64,000 nucleotides of DNA from Hyphomicrobiales bacterium. GTDB lineage: Bacteria; Pseudomonadota; Alphaproteobacteria; Rhizobiales; Xanthobacteraceae. Position 1 is the stretch's first letter; every line of letters starts with the position of its first letter. The position numbers and the translations under genes were made by a program. Under the pieces are notes generated by a model. The model ran no database searches, had not been told where the DNA came from, and was given only the letters and a program-made list of their open reading frames with translations. Below are positions 9,077 through 17,995 of this stretch, piece after piece. The DNA is taken from the NCBI GenBank assembly GCA_009377695.1, contig WHTP01000007.1, positions 16,071 to 80,070 of the forward strand, read 5' to 3'.

Positions 9077-9637
9077 TTAGGAACTGGCAGTATTTAGGAA
9101 GATGAGCTCGCTATCGTCATAGCGCCGCCGCTCGATCTCGGTGAAGCCTTCGGGTGCGGCGAAGGCGGCATCGGCCGCCTCCTCGATCACGATCAACGCG
9201 CCGGCGGTGAGCCAGCCGCCGGTCCGCGCCGAAAGCAGCGCCTGCTGTGCAAGGCCACGACCATAGGGCGGATCGAGAAACACCAGCGAGAACGGCTCGA
9301 TCGGATGCGCTGGACCGAGCTTGGTCGCATCGCGGCGGAAGATCTTGGTGGCGCCACCGAGCCCGAGCGTGGTCACGTTCTCGCGCAGCAGCGCCCGCGC
9401 TTCAGCACCGTCATCGACGAACAGCGCGAAGGCAGCGCCGCGCGACATCGCCTCGAGGCCGAGCGCGCCGGTGCCGGCGAACATGTCAAGGACGCGCGCG
9501 CCCGCCAGGGGGTCGCCATAGGCATGGACGAGCACGTTGAACAGGCTTTCGCGCAGCCGGTCGGAGGTCGGCCGGATGTCGCGCGTGCGCGGTGCCGCCA
9601 GCGTACGCCCGCGATGCCGTCCGCCGACGATGCGCAT
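9077..9637 (-). CDS. rsmD: 16S rRNA (guanine(966)-N2)-methyltransferase RsmD
   Basis: Methylates G966 of 16S rRNA in the 30S subunit. At 186 residues it is of normal length. It opens with MRIVGGRHRGRTLAAPRTRDIRPTSD, the family substrate-binding start. The SAM site is VLDMFAGTGALGLEAMSRGA and the catalytic N-methyltransferase motif IV is FLDPPYGRG. The last base of the upstream pseudouridine synthase gene and the first base of this one coincide at 9637, so the two are translationally coupled, as commonly seen in Rhizobiales. Confidence 0.95.
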   Translation of the reverse strand: MRIVGGRHRGRTLAAPRTRDIRPTSDRLRESLFNVLVHAYGDPLAGARVLDMFAGTGALGLEAMSRGAAFALFVDDGAEARALLRENVTTLGLGGATKIFRRDATKLGPAHPIEPFSLVFLDPPYGRGLAQQALLSARTGGWLTAGALIVIEEAADAAFAAPEGFTEIERRRYDDSELIFLNTASS

Positions 9638-10743
9638 CAGCGCGGCTTGCCGCGGAACGGCCGCTTGCCGTGCTTGCGCTCCCGCCGGGCCTTTTCCGGC
9701 TCGCCGAGACGATCGGGGCCATGGCGGCGCTTCCGTCTTGAATCGAGACGCACACGAGGTGGTGCGGTCTCCCCTCCCCCCGCGCGCGCAGCGCGTGGCG
9801 GGGAGGGGTCGGGGGTGGGGGGAAATTTCTTCGATCCTCCAGGCCCCCCACCCCGGCTCGCTTCGCTTCGCCGACCCTCCCCTCCACTACGTGGGGGGAG
9901 GGAAACTCGCGCCTCGGCTCTCGATTCAGATCGGCGTCCCGAAGCCATGCGGCTTTGGTCTTCAATCGGCCCCGCGAAATCCAAGCCCGCCGCATTCGCG
10001 ACACGCTCGCCGACCTGCTCGCGCAGATGCCGCGTGCGGACCTCGTCGATCTCTCCTTCGGGCAGATCGCCGAGCTGGAACGGACCGAACGACACCCGGA
10101 TCAGGCGATTCACCGCCAGCCCGAGGTGGCCGAGGACATTCTTGACCTCGCGGTTCTTGCCCTCGCGCATCGCAAAGGTGAGCCACACATTGGCGCCCTG
10201 CTCACGGTCGAGCCGCGCCTCGATCGGCCCATAGGTCACGCCGTCGATCTCGATGCCGTGGCGCAGGCGGTCGAGCCTGACCTGCGTGATCTTGCCGTTG
10301 GCGCGCACGCGATAGCGCCGCGTCCAGCCGGTCGCCGGCAGTTCCAGGGTGCGCGCAAGCCCGCCGTCATTGGTGAGCAGCAGCAGCCCCTCGGTGTTGG
10401 CATCGAGCCGCCCGATGCTGATCAGCCGCGGCAAATGCTTGGGCAGCGCGTCGAACACCGTCGGGCGCCCCTGCGGATCGGAATGCGTGGTGACGAGGCC
10501 GCGCCGCTTGTGGAACAGGAACAGCCGCGTGCGCTCGCGCACCGGCAGCGACTTGCCGTCGACGACGATCCGGTCGGCCGACGTAATGTTCCGTGCCGGC
10601 GACGTGATCTTCTCGCCATTGACCATCACGCGGCCGGCCGCGATCCAGGCCTCCGCCTCGCGGCGCGAGGCAAGCCCGGCCCGTGCGATCGCCTTGGCGA
10701 TGCGTTCGCCGTGTTGCTGGTCGTTGCCGCTCTTGCCTGCCAT
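9637..10743 (-). CDS. rluB: Ribosomal large-subunit pseudouridine synthase (RluB/RsuA family) with repeat-derived tail
   Basis: Isomerises uridine in rRNA. Domains: an S4 RNA-binding domain (about residues 10-65, AKAIARAGLASRREAEAWIAAG) and an RsuA-type catalytic domain with the active-site Asp in GRLDANTEGLLLLTNDG (about 120-135), ending near residue 265. The rest is a proline/glycine/arginine-rich tail. Residues about 279-325 are translated from an intergenic-type GC-rich repeat (9769-9908), giving PPTPDPSPPRAARAGGGE. After it comes a basic end, RKHGKRPFRGKPR, that resembles the usual tail of the family, so the repeat seems to have been inserted in frame without breaking the gene. Confidence 0.9.
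   Translation of the reverse strand: MAGKSGNDQQHGERIAKAIARAGLASRREAEAWIAAGRVMVNGEKITSPARNITSADRIVVDGKSLPVRERTRLFLFHKRRGLVTTHSDPQGRPTVFDALPKHLPRLISIGRLDANTEGLLLLTNDGGLARTLELPATGWTRRYRVRANGKITQVRLDRLRHGIEIDGVTYGPIEARLDREQGANVWLTFAMREGKNREVKNVLGHLGLAVNRLIRVSFGPFQLGDLPEGEIDEVRTRHLREQVGERVANAAGLDFAGPIEDQSRMASGRRSESRAEARVSLPPRSGGEGRRSEASRGGGPGGSKKFPPTPDPSPPRAARAGGGETAPPRVRLDSRRKRRHGPDRLGEPEKARRERKHGKRPFRGKPR
9769..9908. repeat. GC-rich dispersed palindromic repeat inside rluB
   Basis: Contains TCCCCTCCCCCC...GGGGAGGGGTCGGGGGTGGGG and a second inverted half ending in ACGTGGGGGGAGGG. The same composite (C-rich arm, hairpin, G-rich arm, spacer, mirrored hairpin) recurs between genes at 41611-41730 and, in variant form, at 46369-46513 and 55545-55658. 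Here it lies inside a reading frame. Confidence 0.85.
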
Positions 10744-10773
10744 GACAGCGGCCTGATAGCAGAGTTGTTACCG

Positions 10774-10895
10774 CGTGTCCCGGACGCGGTGCAGCACGTA
10801 GTGATGCACCGCTGATCCGAGACCCCGGTTGCTTTCCGACTACAAAACCGGGGTCCCGGGTCTGCAACGCACCACTTCGTGCTGCGTTGCGACCG
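10774..10895. repeat. Intergenic palindromic repeat between rluB and tadA
   Basis: Starts GTGTCCCGGACGCGGTGCAGCAC and contains two clear hairpins, ACCCCGG...CCGGGGT (about 10832-10855) and GCAACGCACC...GTGCTGCGTTGC (10864-10890). It fills most of the space between the divergent rluB and tadA genes, so promoters for both must lie in or next to it. It is related to the degenerate copy after mutL. Confidence 0.65.
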
Positions 10896-10911
10896 GGATA
10901 CAGAGGCCGCA

Positions 10912-11352
10912 ATGCCCACGTTCATGGACCTCGCCCTCGACGAAGCGCGCGCCGCCGCCGCCGCGGGCGAGGTTCCGGTTGGCTGCGTAATCGTGCGCGA
11001 CGGCGAGGTGATTGCGCAGGCGCACAACCGCACCCTCTCCGATCGCGATCCGACCGCGCATTGCGAGATGCTGGCGATCCGCCAGGCCGCGGAGGCGCTC
11101 GCCTCGGAGCGGCTGACCGATTGCGATCTCTACGTCACGCTTGAGCCCTGCGCGATGTGCGCGGCGGCGATTTCGTTTGCGCGTATCCGGCGGCTTTACT
11201 ACGGCGCTGCCGACGTCAAAGGCGGCGCCGTCGAGAACGGCGTGCGTTTCTTCACGTCGCCGACCTGCCACCATCGTCCCGACGTTTATGGCGGGATCGC
11301 CGAGGCCGAGGCGGCGGCGCTGCTCAAGGATTTCTTCCGCGCGCGGCGGTAG
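10912..11352 (+). CDS. tadA: tRNA-specific adenosine deaminase TadA
   Basis: Deaminates the wobble adenosine of tRNA-Arg(ACG) to inosine. The zinc-binding deaminase core is complete: HCE in PTAHCEMLAIRQ (catalytic Glu) and PCxxC in LEPCAMCAAAISFARI. The FF(T)SPTCHHRPDVYGG segment and the C-terminal helix are also as in TadA. The track starts at 10879 inside a repeat; MPTFMDLALDEAR from ATG 10912 gives 146 residues, matching the family. A guanine or cytidine deaminase is less likely, given the tRNA-type C-terminus. Confidence 0.9.
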   Translation: MPTFMDLALDEARAAAAAGEVPVGCVIVRDGEVIAQAHNRTLSDRDPTAHCEMLAIRQAAEALASERLTDCDLYVTLEPCAMCAAAISFARIRRLYYGAADVKGGAVENGVRFFTSPTCHHRPDVYGGIAEAEAAALLKDFFRARR

Positions 11353-11443
11353 AGCATGATCCCGAAAAGCCTGCCCGGGACCTGATCCGGTGAACCAGTC
11401 TTCGGACGAGCCTGCTCTCGGGCTCGACCCCAGGGATCATGCT
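11353..11443. repeat. Dispersed palindrome, AGCATGATCCC type
   Basis: Begins AGCATGATCCCGAAAAG and ends GGGATCATGCT, so the ends pair over 11 bp. It lies directly after the tadA stop and probably serves as its terminator. This is a common noncoding repeat style in Bradyrhizobium-like genomes. Confidence 0.7.
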
Positions 11444-11462
11444 CACGCTCTGAGAAAGCGAA

Positions 11463-11693
11463 TCAACCGTGCCGCAGCCGGTTGCGTACGCAGCGTTCAA
11501 TGCCGCGCAGGCGCACACGCCACGACAGCGCGCGTGTCGGATTACGCCTGAACGACTGGTTGCAGCAATCGACCCAGACCCGTCCGCGTTCGGCCGACGG
11601 CCGACAGTTCATCGCCCGGTCCTGGGCAACGACCGGATCGCCGGTAGCAAGCACGAGCATCGCAATCAGCAAGACCCCGGCGTACGTCCGCAT
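11463..11693 (-). CDS. Small secreted cysteine-containing protein, unknown
   Basis: A 76-residue protein. A signal peptide, MRTYAGVLLIAMLVLATGDPVVAQ, is followed by a basic mature part of about 52 residues with four cysteines (NCRPS, DCCNQ, RCVRN), suggesting a disulfide-bonded periplasmic or secreted peptide. AAGGAG lies 11 bp before the ATG on the minus strand. Diverges from the small exported protein at 11850. No family recognised. Confidence 0.55.
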   Translation of the reverse strand: MRTYAGVLLIAMLVLATGDPVVAQDRAMNCRPSAERGRVWVDCCNQSFRRNPTRALSWRVRLRGIERCVRNRLRHG

Positions 11694-11849
11694 GAAATCC
11701 GCGACTCCTTGAACGGTCTTCAGTGGCGCTGCGCTCCGCCATGGACCGCAGGCTTGTCAACGGCCCGCCGGCGGCATTCGTCAACGGACGGTTCACCGAT
11801 TAGTATCCTTAACCCTTCGCCCCTGCCTACCGAAATCGAGGAGAGCTGC

Positions 11850-12140
11850 ATGCTGAAGACATCCGCTGCCGGTCTGGCTGCCTTGATCGTTGCATGGACA
11901 GCCACGCTGCCTGACCGCGCAGGTGCGCAGGTGCAGCAAACGTTCAAGAGCCTCGTCGGTCGCGGATTCGAGATCAAGAGCGTCACCTTTGCGAAGGGCG
12001 AAACGACCGGCGACCGGGAGACATTCGTGGTGACCTTGCAGCGCGAAAAGTCGGTTGCCGTGTGCTATTTTGCCGCAACAACCTGGATCAATCTGAGCAC
12101 CAACGCGCTTGAGGACGCAAGGCGCTGCGAGGTTCGCTGA
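11850..12140 (+). CDS. Small exported protein, unknown
   Basis: A 96-residue protein when started at ATG 11850, which has GAGGAGAG at proper spacing; the 223-residue ORF in the track is an unsupported extension. The signal peptide is MLKTSAAGLAALIVAWTATLPDRAGAQ. The mature part (VQQTFKSLVGRGFEIKSVTFAKGE...) has two cysteines (AVCYFAA, RRCEVR) and alternates hydrophobic and polar residues as a small beta-rich domain would. Its function is unknown. Confidence 0.7.
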   Translation: MLKTSAAGLAALIVAWTATLPDRAGAQVQQTFKSLVGRGFEIKSVTFAKGETTGDRETFVVTLQREKSVAVCYFAATTWINLSTNALEDARRCEVR

Positions 12141-12166
12141 CGGATCCCGCAGAGTACAAAGCGCCA

Positions 12167-12994
12167 TCAGCTCTCCAGCAGCGCGGTCAGCCGCTGCCTG
12201 ATCTCGGTCTTGGACGGCTCGCATACACGCAGGATCGCGCTCGCCTGGAAAAAATCGAGAGTGCGGAACAGTCCCACTTTCGGCCGGATGATCAGGTCGG
12301 GGGCGCCGTGCTTGAGCTTCTCGGTGATGATCGCCTGCCCCATCACCAGGATAGTGGCGAGGATCGCCTCCCAGGGCGATGGGAAATCGCCGCGGCCGTC
12401 ATTCGGCTCGCCGGAAATATCGACCGCGACAATGACGTCGGCGCACCCGCGCAACTGATCGAACGGCAGAGGATTGGTCGCACCGCCATCGACCAGCATT
12501 CGATCGCCGATGGCGATCGGCCGCACCAGGGTCGGCAACGCCATCGAGGCCGCCACCGCGCAGCGCAGCGAGCCCGACGACAGCACCACCTGCTCCCGCC
12601 GGTAGAGGTCCGAAGCGATCACCTTGAGTGGAATTTTGAGGTCGCCGAAATCCTTCGGGATCATCGCTGGAAGGAAGTGCTCGCAGAATTTCTCGCCGTC
12701 GACTTGCGTGGCGCTGCCGAACCCGCCCGAGAACAGGCTCGCAAAGCTGCCGGCGCGCGCCGCCATCAGCCGGCGGAGCACCTCGCTGCGGTCATGCGCA
12801 AGCGTGATGACGTGCCGCCTGATCTCGCGGCCAGACATGCCGGCGGCATAGGCGGCGCCGATCATGGCGCCAACCGACGTACCCGCGATGGCGGTCGGCC
12901 GCACGCCCAAATCGTCGAGCACTTCGAGCACCGTGATATGCGCAATGCCGCGGGCACCGCCGCCGCCGAGCGCAATCGCGAGTGATTTCGTCAT
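12167..12994 (-). CDS. Patatin-like phospholipase family protein (RssA-like)
   Basis: A 275-residue protein with the patatin Ser-Asp dyad. The oxyanion glycine loop is [11 protein letters not shown], the nucleophile elbow is GTSVG in [18 protein letters not shown], and the catalytic Asp is in [11 protein letters not shown]. Such proteins hydrolyse acyl esters of lipids; the physiological substrate is not known for the RssA type. The start ATG overlaps the stop of purD by four bases (12991-12994), so the two genes are co-translated. Confidence 0.88.
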   Translation of the reverse strand: MTKSLAIALGGGGARGIAHITVLEVLDDLGVRPTAIAGTSVGAMIGAAYAAGMSGREIRRHVITLAHDRSEVLRRLMAARAGSFASLFSGGFGSATQVDGEKFCEHFLPAMIPKDFGDLKIPLKVIASDLYRREQVVLSSGSLRCAVAASMALPTLVRPIAIGDRMLVDGGATNPLPFDQLRGCADVIVAVDISGEPNDGRGDFPSPWEAILATILVMGQAIITEKLKHGAPDLIIRPKVGLFRTLDFFQASAILRVCEPSKTEIRQRLTALLES

Positions 12995-14277
12995 GGCGTC
13001 TGTGCCTGCTCCCGCTCGACCGCGCGCCAGCCGATGTCGCGGCGGCAGAACCCGTCAGGCCAGCGGATGCGGTCGACGGCCGCGTAGGCGCGCGTCTGCG
13101 CCTGCTCGGCGTTCTTGCCGATCGCGCAGACATTGAGCACGCGGCCGCCATTCGCGACGATGTGCCCGCCCTGCTCTGCCGTGCCGGCGTGGAAGATCTC
13201 GACACCCTCGACCTCGGCCGCCGCGTCGAGACCCTCGATCACCGAGCCCTTCCCGTAGCGACCTGGATAGCCCTTCGCCGCCATCACCACGGTGAGCGCC
13301 GTGTCGGGAAACCAGCGCAGATCAAGATGGCGCAACTGTCCTTCCGCCGACGCCAGCAACGCGGGAACGATGTCCGACATCAGCCGCAGCATCAGCACCT
13401 GGCACTCCGGGTCGCCAAAGCGGACATTGTACTCGATCAGCTTCGGCCCGGACTTGGTGATCATCAGTCCGAGATAGAGCACGCCGGTGAACGGCATGCC
13501 CATCTCCTTCATCGCAGCGACGGTGGGCAGCACGAACTCGTCCATGGCGCGGCGTTCCATGGCCGCGGTCATGACCGCCACCGGCGAATAGGCGCCCATG
13601 CCCCCGGTGTTCGGACCCTTGTCGCCGTCTGATACGCGTTTGTGGTCCTGCGCCGAGACCAGCGGAATCGCGGTCTCGCCATCGCAGAGCGCAAAGAACG
13701 ACGCCTCCTCGCCTTCAAGAAATTCCTCGATCACCACCTCGGCGCCGGCCTCGCCGAGACCGCCGCCGAACATCATGTCGATCGCCGCTTCCGCCTCAGC
13801 GACATTTTGCGCCACCACAACACCCTTGCCGGCGGCAAGGCCGTCGGCTTTCACAACGATCGGTGCGCCCTTGCTGCGGACGTAGGCCTTCGCCGGCGCG
13901 GCCGCCGCGAACCGCTCATAGCCGGCGGTCGGAATCCCGTACTTGCGGCAGAGGTCCTTGGTGAAGCCTTTGGAAGTCTCGAGCTGCGCGGCCGCCCGCC
14001 GTGCGCCAAATGCCTTGATCCCGGCCGCCGCCAGATCGTCGACGATTCCGGCCGCCATCGGCGCCTCCGGCCCGACCACGACAAGATCGACCCTGTGCGT
14101 ATGACAGAATGCAATGACCGCCGCGTGATCGCCCGGATCGAGGGCTACCAGCTCGCACTCGCGGGCGATCCCGGCATTACCCGGGGTGCAATAGAGCCGC
14201 TCTACCAGGGGGCTCGCCGCGATTTTCCAGGCCAGCGCATGTTCGCGGCCGCCGGAGCCGATAAGAAGGATGTTCAT
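12991..14277 (-). CDS. purD: Phosphoribosylamine--glycine ligase PurD
   Basis: ATP-dependent ligation of glycine to phosphoribosylamine, step two of purine synthesis. It is 428 residues, the usual length. The N-terminus [23 protein letters not shown] and a central ATP-grasp fold with [27 protein letters not shown] and [21 protein letters not shown] are diagnostic. [12 protein letters not shown] is the metal/ATP site. It diverges from the DUF502 gene across 163 bp. Confidence 0.97.
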   Translation of the reverse strand: MNILLIGSGGREHALAWKIAASPLVERLYCTPGNAGIARECELVALDPGDHAAVIAFCHTHRVDLVVVGPEAPMAAGIVDDLAAAGIKAFGARRAAAQLETSKGFTKDLCRKYGIPTAGYERFAAAAPAKAYVRSKGAPIVVKADGLAAGKGVVVAQNVAEAEAAIDMMFGGGLGEAGAEVVIEEFLEGEEASFFALCDGETAIPLVSAQDHKRVSDGDKGPNTGGMGAYSPVAVMTAAMERRAMDEFVLPTVAAMKEMGMPFTGVLYLGLMITKSGPKLIEYNVRFGDPECQVLMLRLMSDIVPALLASAEGQLRHLDLRWFPDTALTVVMAAKGYPGRYGKGSVIEGLDAAAEVEGVEIFHAGTAEQGGHIVANGGRVLNVCAIGKNAEQAQTRAYAAVDRIRWPDGFCRRDIGWRAVEREQAQTP

Positions 14278-14440
14278 TGCCTACAGTCAGGTGCTGTTGG
14301 GGCGGCGGCCGTGGTGTATCATCCCATGGGGCGCCGCAACAACCGGCACGTGGCTGTCTCCACGATCGCAAGGTGATCGCAACGGTGATCGCACAATGAT
14401 CGCAGGACAGTCGCGGCGGGATCGCAGCAGGTAGCAATTC

Positions 14441-15157
14441 ATGAGCCGCTTGGCACGCACGTTCATTGCCGGTCTTCTCGTCATCCTGCCTATCGTCCTG
14501 ACCATCGTTCTGGTGGTCTGGGTGGGAAATATCATCTTCACCTTCGTCGGCCCCCACAGCGTGTTTGGCACGATGCTGATTACGCTTGGGTTTGGATTCT
14601 CGGCGTCGACCTGGGTCGCCTATCTCTCCGGCGTGCTGATCGTGGCGTTGTGCATCTATGTGCTCGGCCTGATTATCGAGTCGCGGTTGGAGCACAGCGT
14701 CCATAACATCATCGGCAATGTGATGCAGCGCATCCCGTTGATCGGCTACATCTACGACTTGGCGAGGCGCCTGATCGCCATCGTCGAGCGCAAGGATGAC
14801 GGCACCTTCAGCGGCATGCGTCCGGTCTGGTGCTTCTTCGGCGGCGAAGGCGGCGCGGCGGTGCTGGCATTGCTGCCGTCTCCCGAGGCGGTCACGCTCA
14901 ATGGCGAGCGCTATCACGTCGTCCTCATCCCATCGGCGCCGGTGCCGGTCGGCGGTGCCCTGATCTATGTCCCGGCCAAATGGGTGAAGCCCGCCGACAT
15001 CGGGATCGAGGGGTTGATGAGCATCTATGTCGCGATGGGCGTCGCGCCGCGGCAGCCGGGCGTTGCGCCTGCGGTCATCAAGCCGCCCCCGGTCGTGCCG
15101 TCCGCACCCACGGTGCCCCAAGAACCGCCGCCGGCGGCGCCAGCGAAGCAGGAATAG
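14441..15157 (+). CDS. DUF502 family inner-membrane protein
   Basis: A 238-residue protein. Two strong membrane helices (TFIAGLLVILPIVLTIVLVVWVG and VAYLSGVLIVALCIYVLGLII) are followed by the DUF502 core: IPLIGYIYDLARRLI, then a hydrophilic cytoplasmic part with YVPAKWVKP, and a proline/alanine-rich tail (PPPVVPSAPTVPQEPPPAAPA). The family is widespread in proteobacteria but not assigned a function. Transcribed away from purD; it ends before an orphan Bug gene. Confidence 0.85.
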   Translation: MSRLARTFIAGLLVILPIVLTIVLVVWVGNIIFTFVGPHSVFGTMLITLGFGFSASTWVAYLSGVLIVALCIYVLGLIIESRLEHSVHNIIGNVMQRIPLIGYIYDLARRLIAIVERKDDGTFSGMRPVWCFFGGEGGAAVLALLPSPEAVTLNGERYHVVLIPSAPVPVGGALIYVPAKWVKPADIGIEGLMSIYVAMGVAPRQPGVAPAVIKPPPVVPSAPTVPQEPPPAAPAKQE

Positions 15158-15261
15158 GCCGCGCGATTATCGCGGCCGATCGCACTGGCAAAGCTTCTGC
15201 TTCCAAGGAATAATATGTCCTGACAAGCGGCCGGTTAGGAGAGCCGCAGGCAGGAGAGGAA

Positions 15262-16248
15262 ATGACGATGAGGATCGTACGGACGATTTGCGCCATGCTG
15301 GCCGGCGCGGTCCTTTTCGGCGGCGTGTTCGCTAATTTGGCGCAGGCACAGACCTTCCCGAATCGCCCGATCCGCATCCTGGTGACGATCCCGCCGGGCG
15401 GCGCACCCGACATCTCCGCGCGCCTGCTGGCGCAGAGCCTGAACGAGACGCTCGGCTGGTCGGTCGTGATCGAGAACCGTCCCGGCGCCAACGGCAACAT
15501 TGCCGCGGAGGCGGTCGCGAAGGCCGATCCCGACGGCTACACGCTGCTGCTGCATGCCGACAGCGGCATCACCATCAATCCGCACGTCTACGGCAAGCTT
15601 CCCTACGATCCGCTCAAGGATCTCGTGCCGGTCGCGAGCGTAGCGACCAACCAGTTCATGCTGTCGCTCAATCCGCAGGTGCCGGCGAAGACGTTCCAGG
15701 AGTTTATCGACTATGCGCGCAAGACCACACCCCCACTACCCTATGCGTCGGGCGGCAACGGCAGCCAGCATCAATTGATGATGGAGATGCTCAAGCAGCG
15801 CGCAAAGATCGATCTCCTGCACGTGCCGTTCCGCGGCGCCGCACCGGCGACCACCGCGACGGTTGCGGGTGACACCAAGGTCTTGTTCTCAGGCTCGGCC
15901 AGCGCGTCGCTGATCCAGTCCGGTCAGTTGCGCGCGGTCGCGACCAGCGGCAAGAAGCGCGCCGCCCGCTTCCCCGACCTCCCGACCATCGGCGAGTTCT
16001 ATCCGGGTTACGCGGTCGATATCTGGCTCGGACTGTTTGCACCGGCCGGAACGCCGGAGCCGATCGTGACGCGGCTACGCACGGAAGTGCACAAGTTCCT
16101 GTCCGACGCCAAGTTCGCGAAAAAGCTAAACGTCTCCGGCAGCCTCGAGCCGCTGGTGCTCTCGCCGGCGGATTTTTCCAAGCTGATCCACGAGGACTAC
16201 GAGAAATACGGCGCGATCGTCCGGCAACTCGGCATCAAGATCAACTGA
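15262..16248 (+). CDS. Bug-family periplasmic substrate-binding protein
   Basis: A 328-residue exported receptor. The signal peptide (MTMRIVRTICAMLAGAVLFGGVFANLAQAQ) is followed by TFPNRPIRILVTIPPGGAPDI, VIENRPGANGNIAAEAV, DPDGYTLLLH and LLHVPFRGAAPATTATVAGD. It is clearly less similar to the tandem trio at 5.6-8.7 kb than they are to each other (different ligand loop, YASGGNGSQHQLMMEML). AGGAGAGGAA precedes the ATG. Stands alone with no transport partner. Confidence 0.9.
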   Translation: MTMRIVRTICAMLAGAVLFGGVFANLAQAQTFPNRPIRILVTIPPGGAPDISARLLAQSLNETLGWSVVIENRPGANGNIAAEAVAKADPDGYTLLLHADSGITINPHVYGKLPYDPLKDLVPVASVATNQFMLSLNPQVPAKTFQEFIDYARKTTPPLPYASGGNGSQHQLMMEMLKQRAKIDLLHVPFRGAAPATTATVAGDTKVLFSGSASASLIQSGQLRAVATSGKKRAARFPDLPTIGEFYPGYAVDIWLGLFAPAGTPEPIVTRLRTEVHKFLSDAKFAKKLNVSGSLEPLVLSPADFSKLIHEDYEKYGAIVRQLGIKIN

Positions 16249-16554
16249 TACCTCGTTCAGCAACTGATCGGTTTCCAGAGATCTGGGACTTCGAAAGCAG
16301 ATCGGCTTGTCCAAGCCGTGAGCTAGCCTTTTGCCTGCTCGCCGCCGAGCCCGAGTTAGGGGCCATAACCAGCGGTCCCCACTGGCCAGGCGACACCGCG
16401 CTTGACGGTCGCCGAGGAACCTCCGCGATGCCACGACTTTGGCGTATCGCCGCCCTGACCCGACCGTGAAAATGTCGGAACCCGGTGCTGACCTCTCAAC
16501 CGACGGGGCATCTCCGGGGATCAGGGAGCACGCGCGGGGACGCGTGACGGGTGG
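16249..16554. other. Noncoding interval, nothing recognised
   Basis: 306 bp between the Bug gene and the hypothetical gene at 16555. Only short shadow frames cross it. I see no clear hairpin or conserved element. Confidence 0.4.
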
Positions 16555-17631
16555 ATGCGGCGGACGCTGATCGTCCTCATTATCAACATCGGATTTGTAC
16601 TCGGCAGCCTTTGGCCCGTGGCATCGGCGGCTCCGCAGCGTGAGCTGCGGATGCTTGAATTGCTGACGCCGGATTCGGTGCTGCGCTGGATCAACGGCTA
16701 CCGGCAAAACCCCAACCCGGCCGGTGTCCCGGACGTGGTCAAGGCCTTAAGCCGCATGGGCGGGTTCAAGGACCCGGAGCAGGCCGGGCCCTATCTCGGC
16801 TTCATTGCCGGCGTGATCGGCACCGAACACGAGCGCGCCGGAGAGCTGATCGGCAAGATGCTTTCGGTGCCGGAGGAGAACCACTGGGTGATCGTGCGTG
16901 CGATCGCCTATTCGGCGCATCCCGACTGGAAGCATCTGCTGCGGGTATTTGCTCCGCGCATGCCGTCGCGCCAGGTGATGATCCGCAACTACCTCACCAA
17001 CCGGTCGCCGACGCTGTTCCAGGTCGCGCCGCGCCGAACCCAGACGGCGGCACAGCGGTTCCGCTCCTACTTCTCTTACGACACTTATTTCGGCGATGGG
17101 AAGAAGAAGGGCCCGCGCGAGGAGCTTGAGCCCTCGCCGGAGCTGCTCGACACGTTCTGGGGCTACTACTTCGCGAGCGGACGCTACCGGCCGGTCTCGC
17201 GCATCGTCGCGATGCTGCCGTATTCGAACGATGCCAACAACGTCGATCTGCTCACGCTTGGCAACATGGCGAAGTTCACACTGGCGAGCAACGCGGTGCG
17301 CGATATCAAGCTTCTGGACATGCTCCGGCAAGCGAATCAAGCGAACCCGCCGAAGCCGATCGCGACCCCGCTCAAGGAAGTCATCACCGCCGCCGAGACC
17401 GTCGAGACCTCGCGGCTGCGCAAGGAAGCGATGGCCTCGATCGAGGAGCTGCGGCGCAAGGGCCCGGCGTCCCGGCGAGAAGTGTCGAAGTGGGGCCAAG
17501 TCGGCATCGGCGCGCTATCGCTCGGCTGCGTCGGCGCCGCCGCCGTGGGCGCGGTCGCGCTTGGCCTGCCTTGCGTGGTCGGCGGCGCGCTGTCGTCAGC
17601 CGGGCTCAGGTACTACGAGATGCAACAGTAG
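16555..17631 (+). CDS. Exported hypothetical protein with C-terminal hydrophobic segment
   Basis: 358 residues. A signal-like start, MRRTLIVLIINIGFVLGSLWPVASAAP, is followed by an alpha-helical body (LRWINGYRQNPNPAGVPDVVKAL, EEELEPSPELLDTFWGYYFASG) and a glycine/alanine-rich hydrophobic C-terminus (VGIGALSLGCVGAAAVGAVALGLP). Expected location is periplasm or membrane. The ribosome site before ATG 16555 is weak. A second, internally deleted copy lies at 20478-20767, so the gene has been duplicated locally. No family recognised. Confidence 0.75.
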   Translation: MRRTLIVLIINIGFVLGSLWPVASAAPQRELRMLELLTPDSVLRWINGYRQNPNPAGVPDVVKALSRMGGFKDPEQAGPYLGFIAGVIGTEHERAGELIGKMLSVPEENHWVIVRAIAYSAHPDWKHLLRVFAPRMPSRQVMIRNYLTNRSPTLFQVAPRRTQTAAQRFRSYFSYDTYFGDGKKKGPREELEPSPELLDTFWGYYFASGRYRPVSRIVAMLPYSNDANNVDLLTLGNMAKFTLASNAVRDIKLLDMLRQANQANPPKPIATPLKEVITAAETVETSRLRKEAMASIEELRRKGPASRREVSKWGQVGIGALSLGCVGAAAVGAVALGLPCVVGGALSSAGLRYYEMQQ

Positions 17632-17995
17632 CGCGGATTGACTGGCCGACACGGTGCCGGCAGGAGCAGTGAGGCGATGTTGCATGCCAAGCTGTGCCGG
17701 CGAAGGCCGTTGCGTGCGAGCGACAATCGGCGATCCCATCGGACGTTTGGAATTTGTTTCGGATCTCGCGCGGTTTCGATCCTCATCCGAGCAAGCTTGT
17801 ACATGGTCTCCACGCCTACCTTGCCGCTCCGATGCCGGAGTCTCGCATCGACACTCCGCGATGAGCCGGCCGGCATTGAACCGATGCAACGCTGAGATCG
17901 GCCCGCCACGCATTGGTACTAACCTACGCCGTGGCGAAGGGTGTTTCACTGTATGCATCGTTGACGTATTCCGAGAGCCTCGTGGGGTCCTCAAC
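17632..17995. other. Interval before the sulfotransferase-like gene
   Basis: 364 bp. The ORF track extends the following gene back to 17654, but this part has no domain character and a poor start. I see no confident gene or repeat. Confidence 0.4.
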
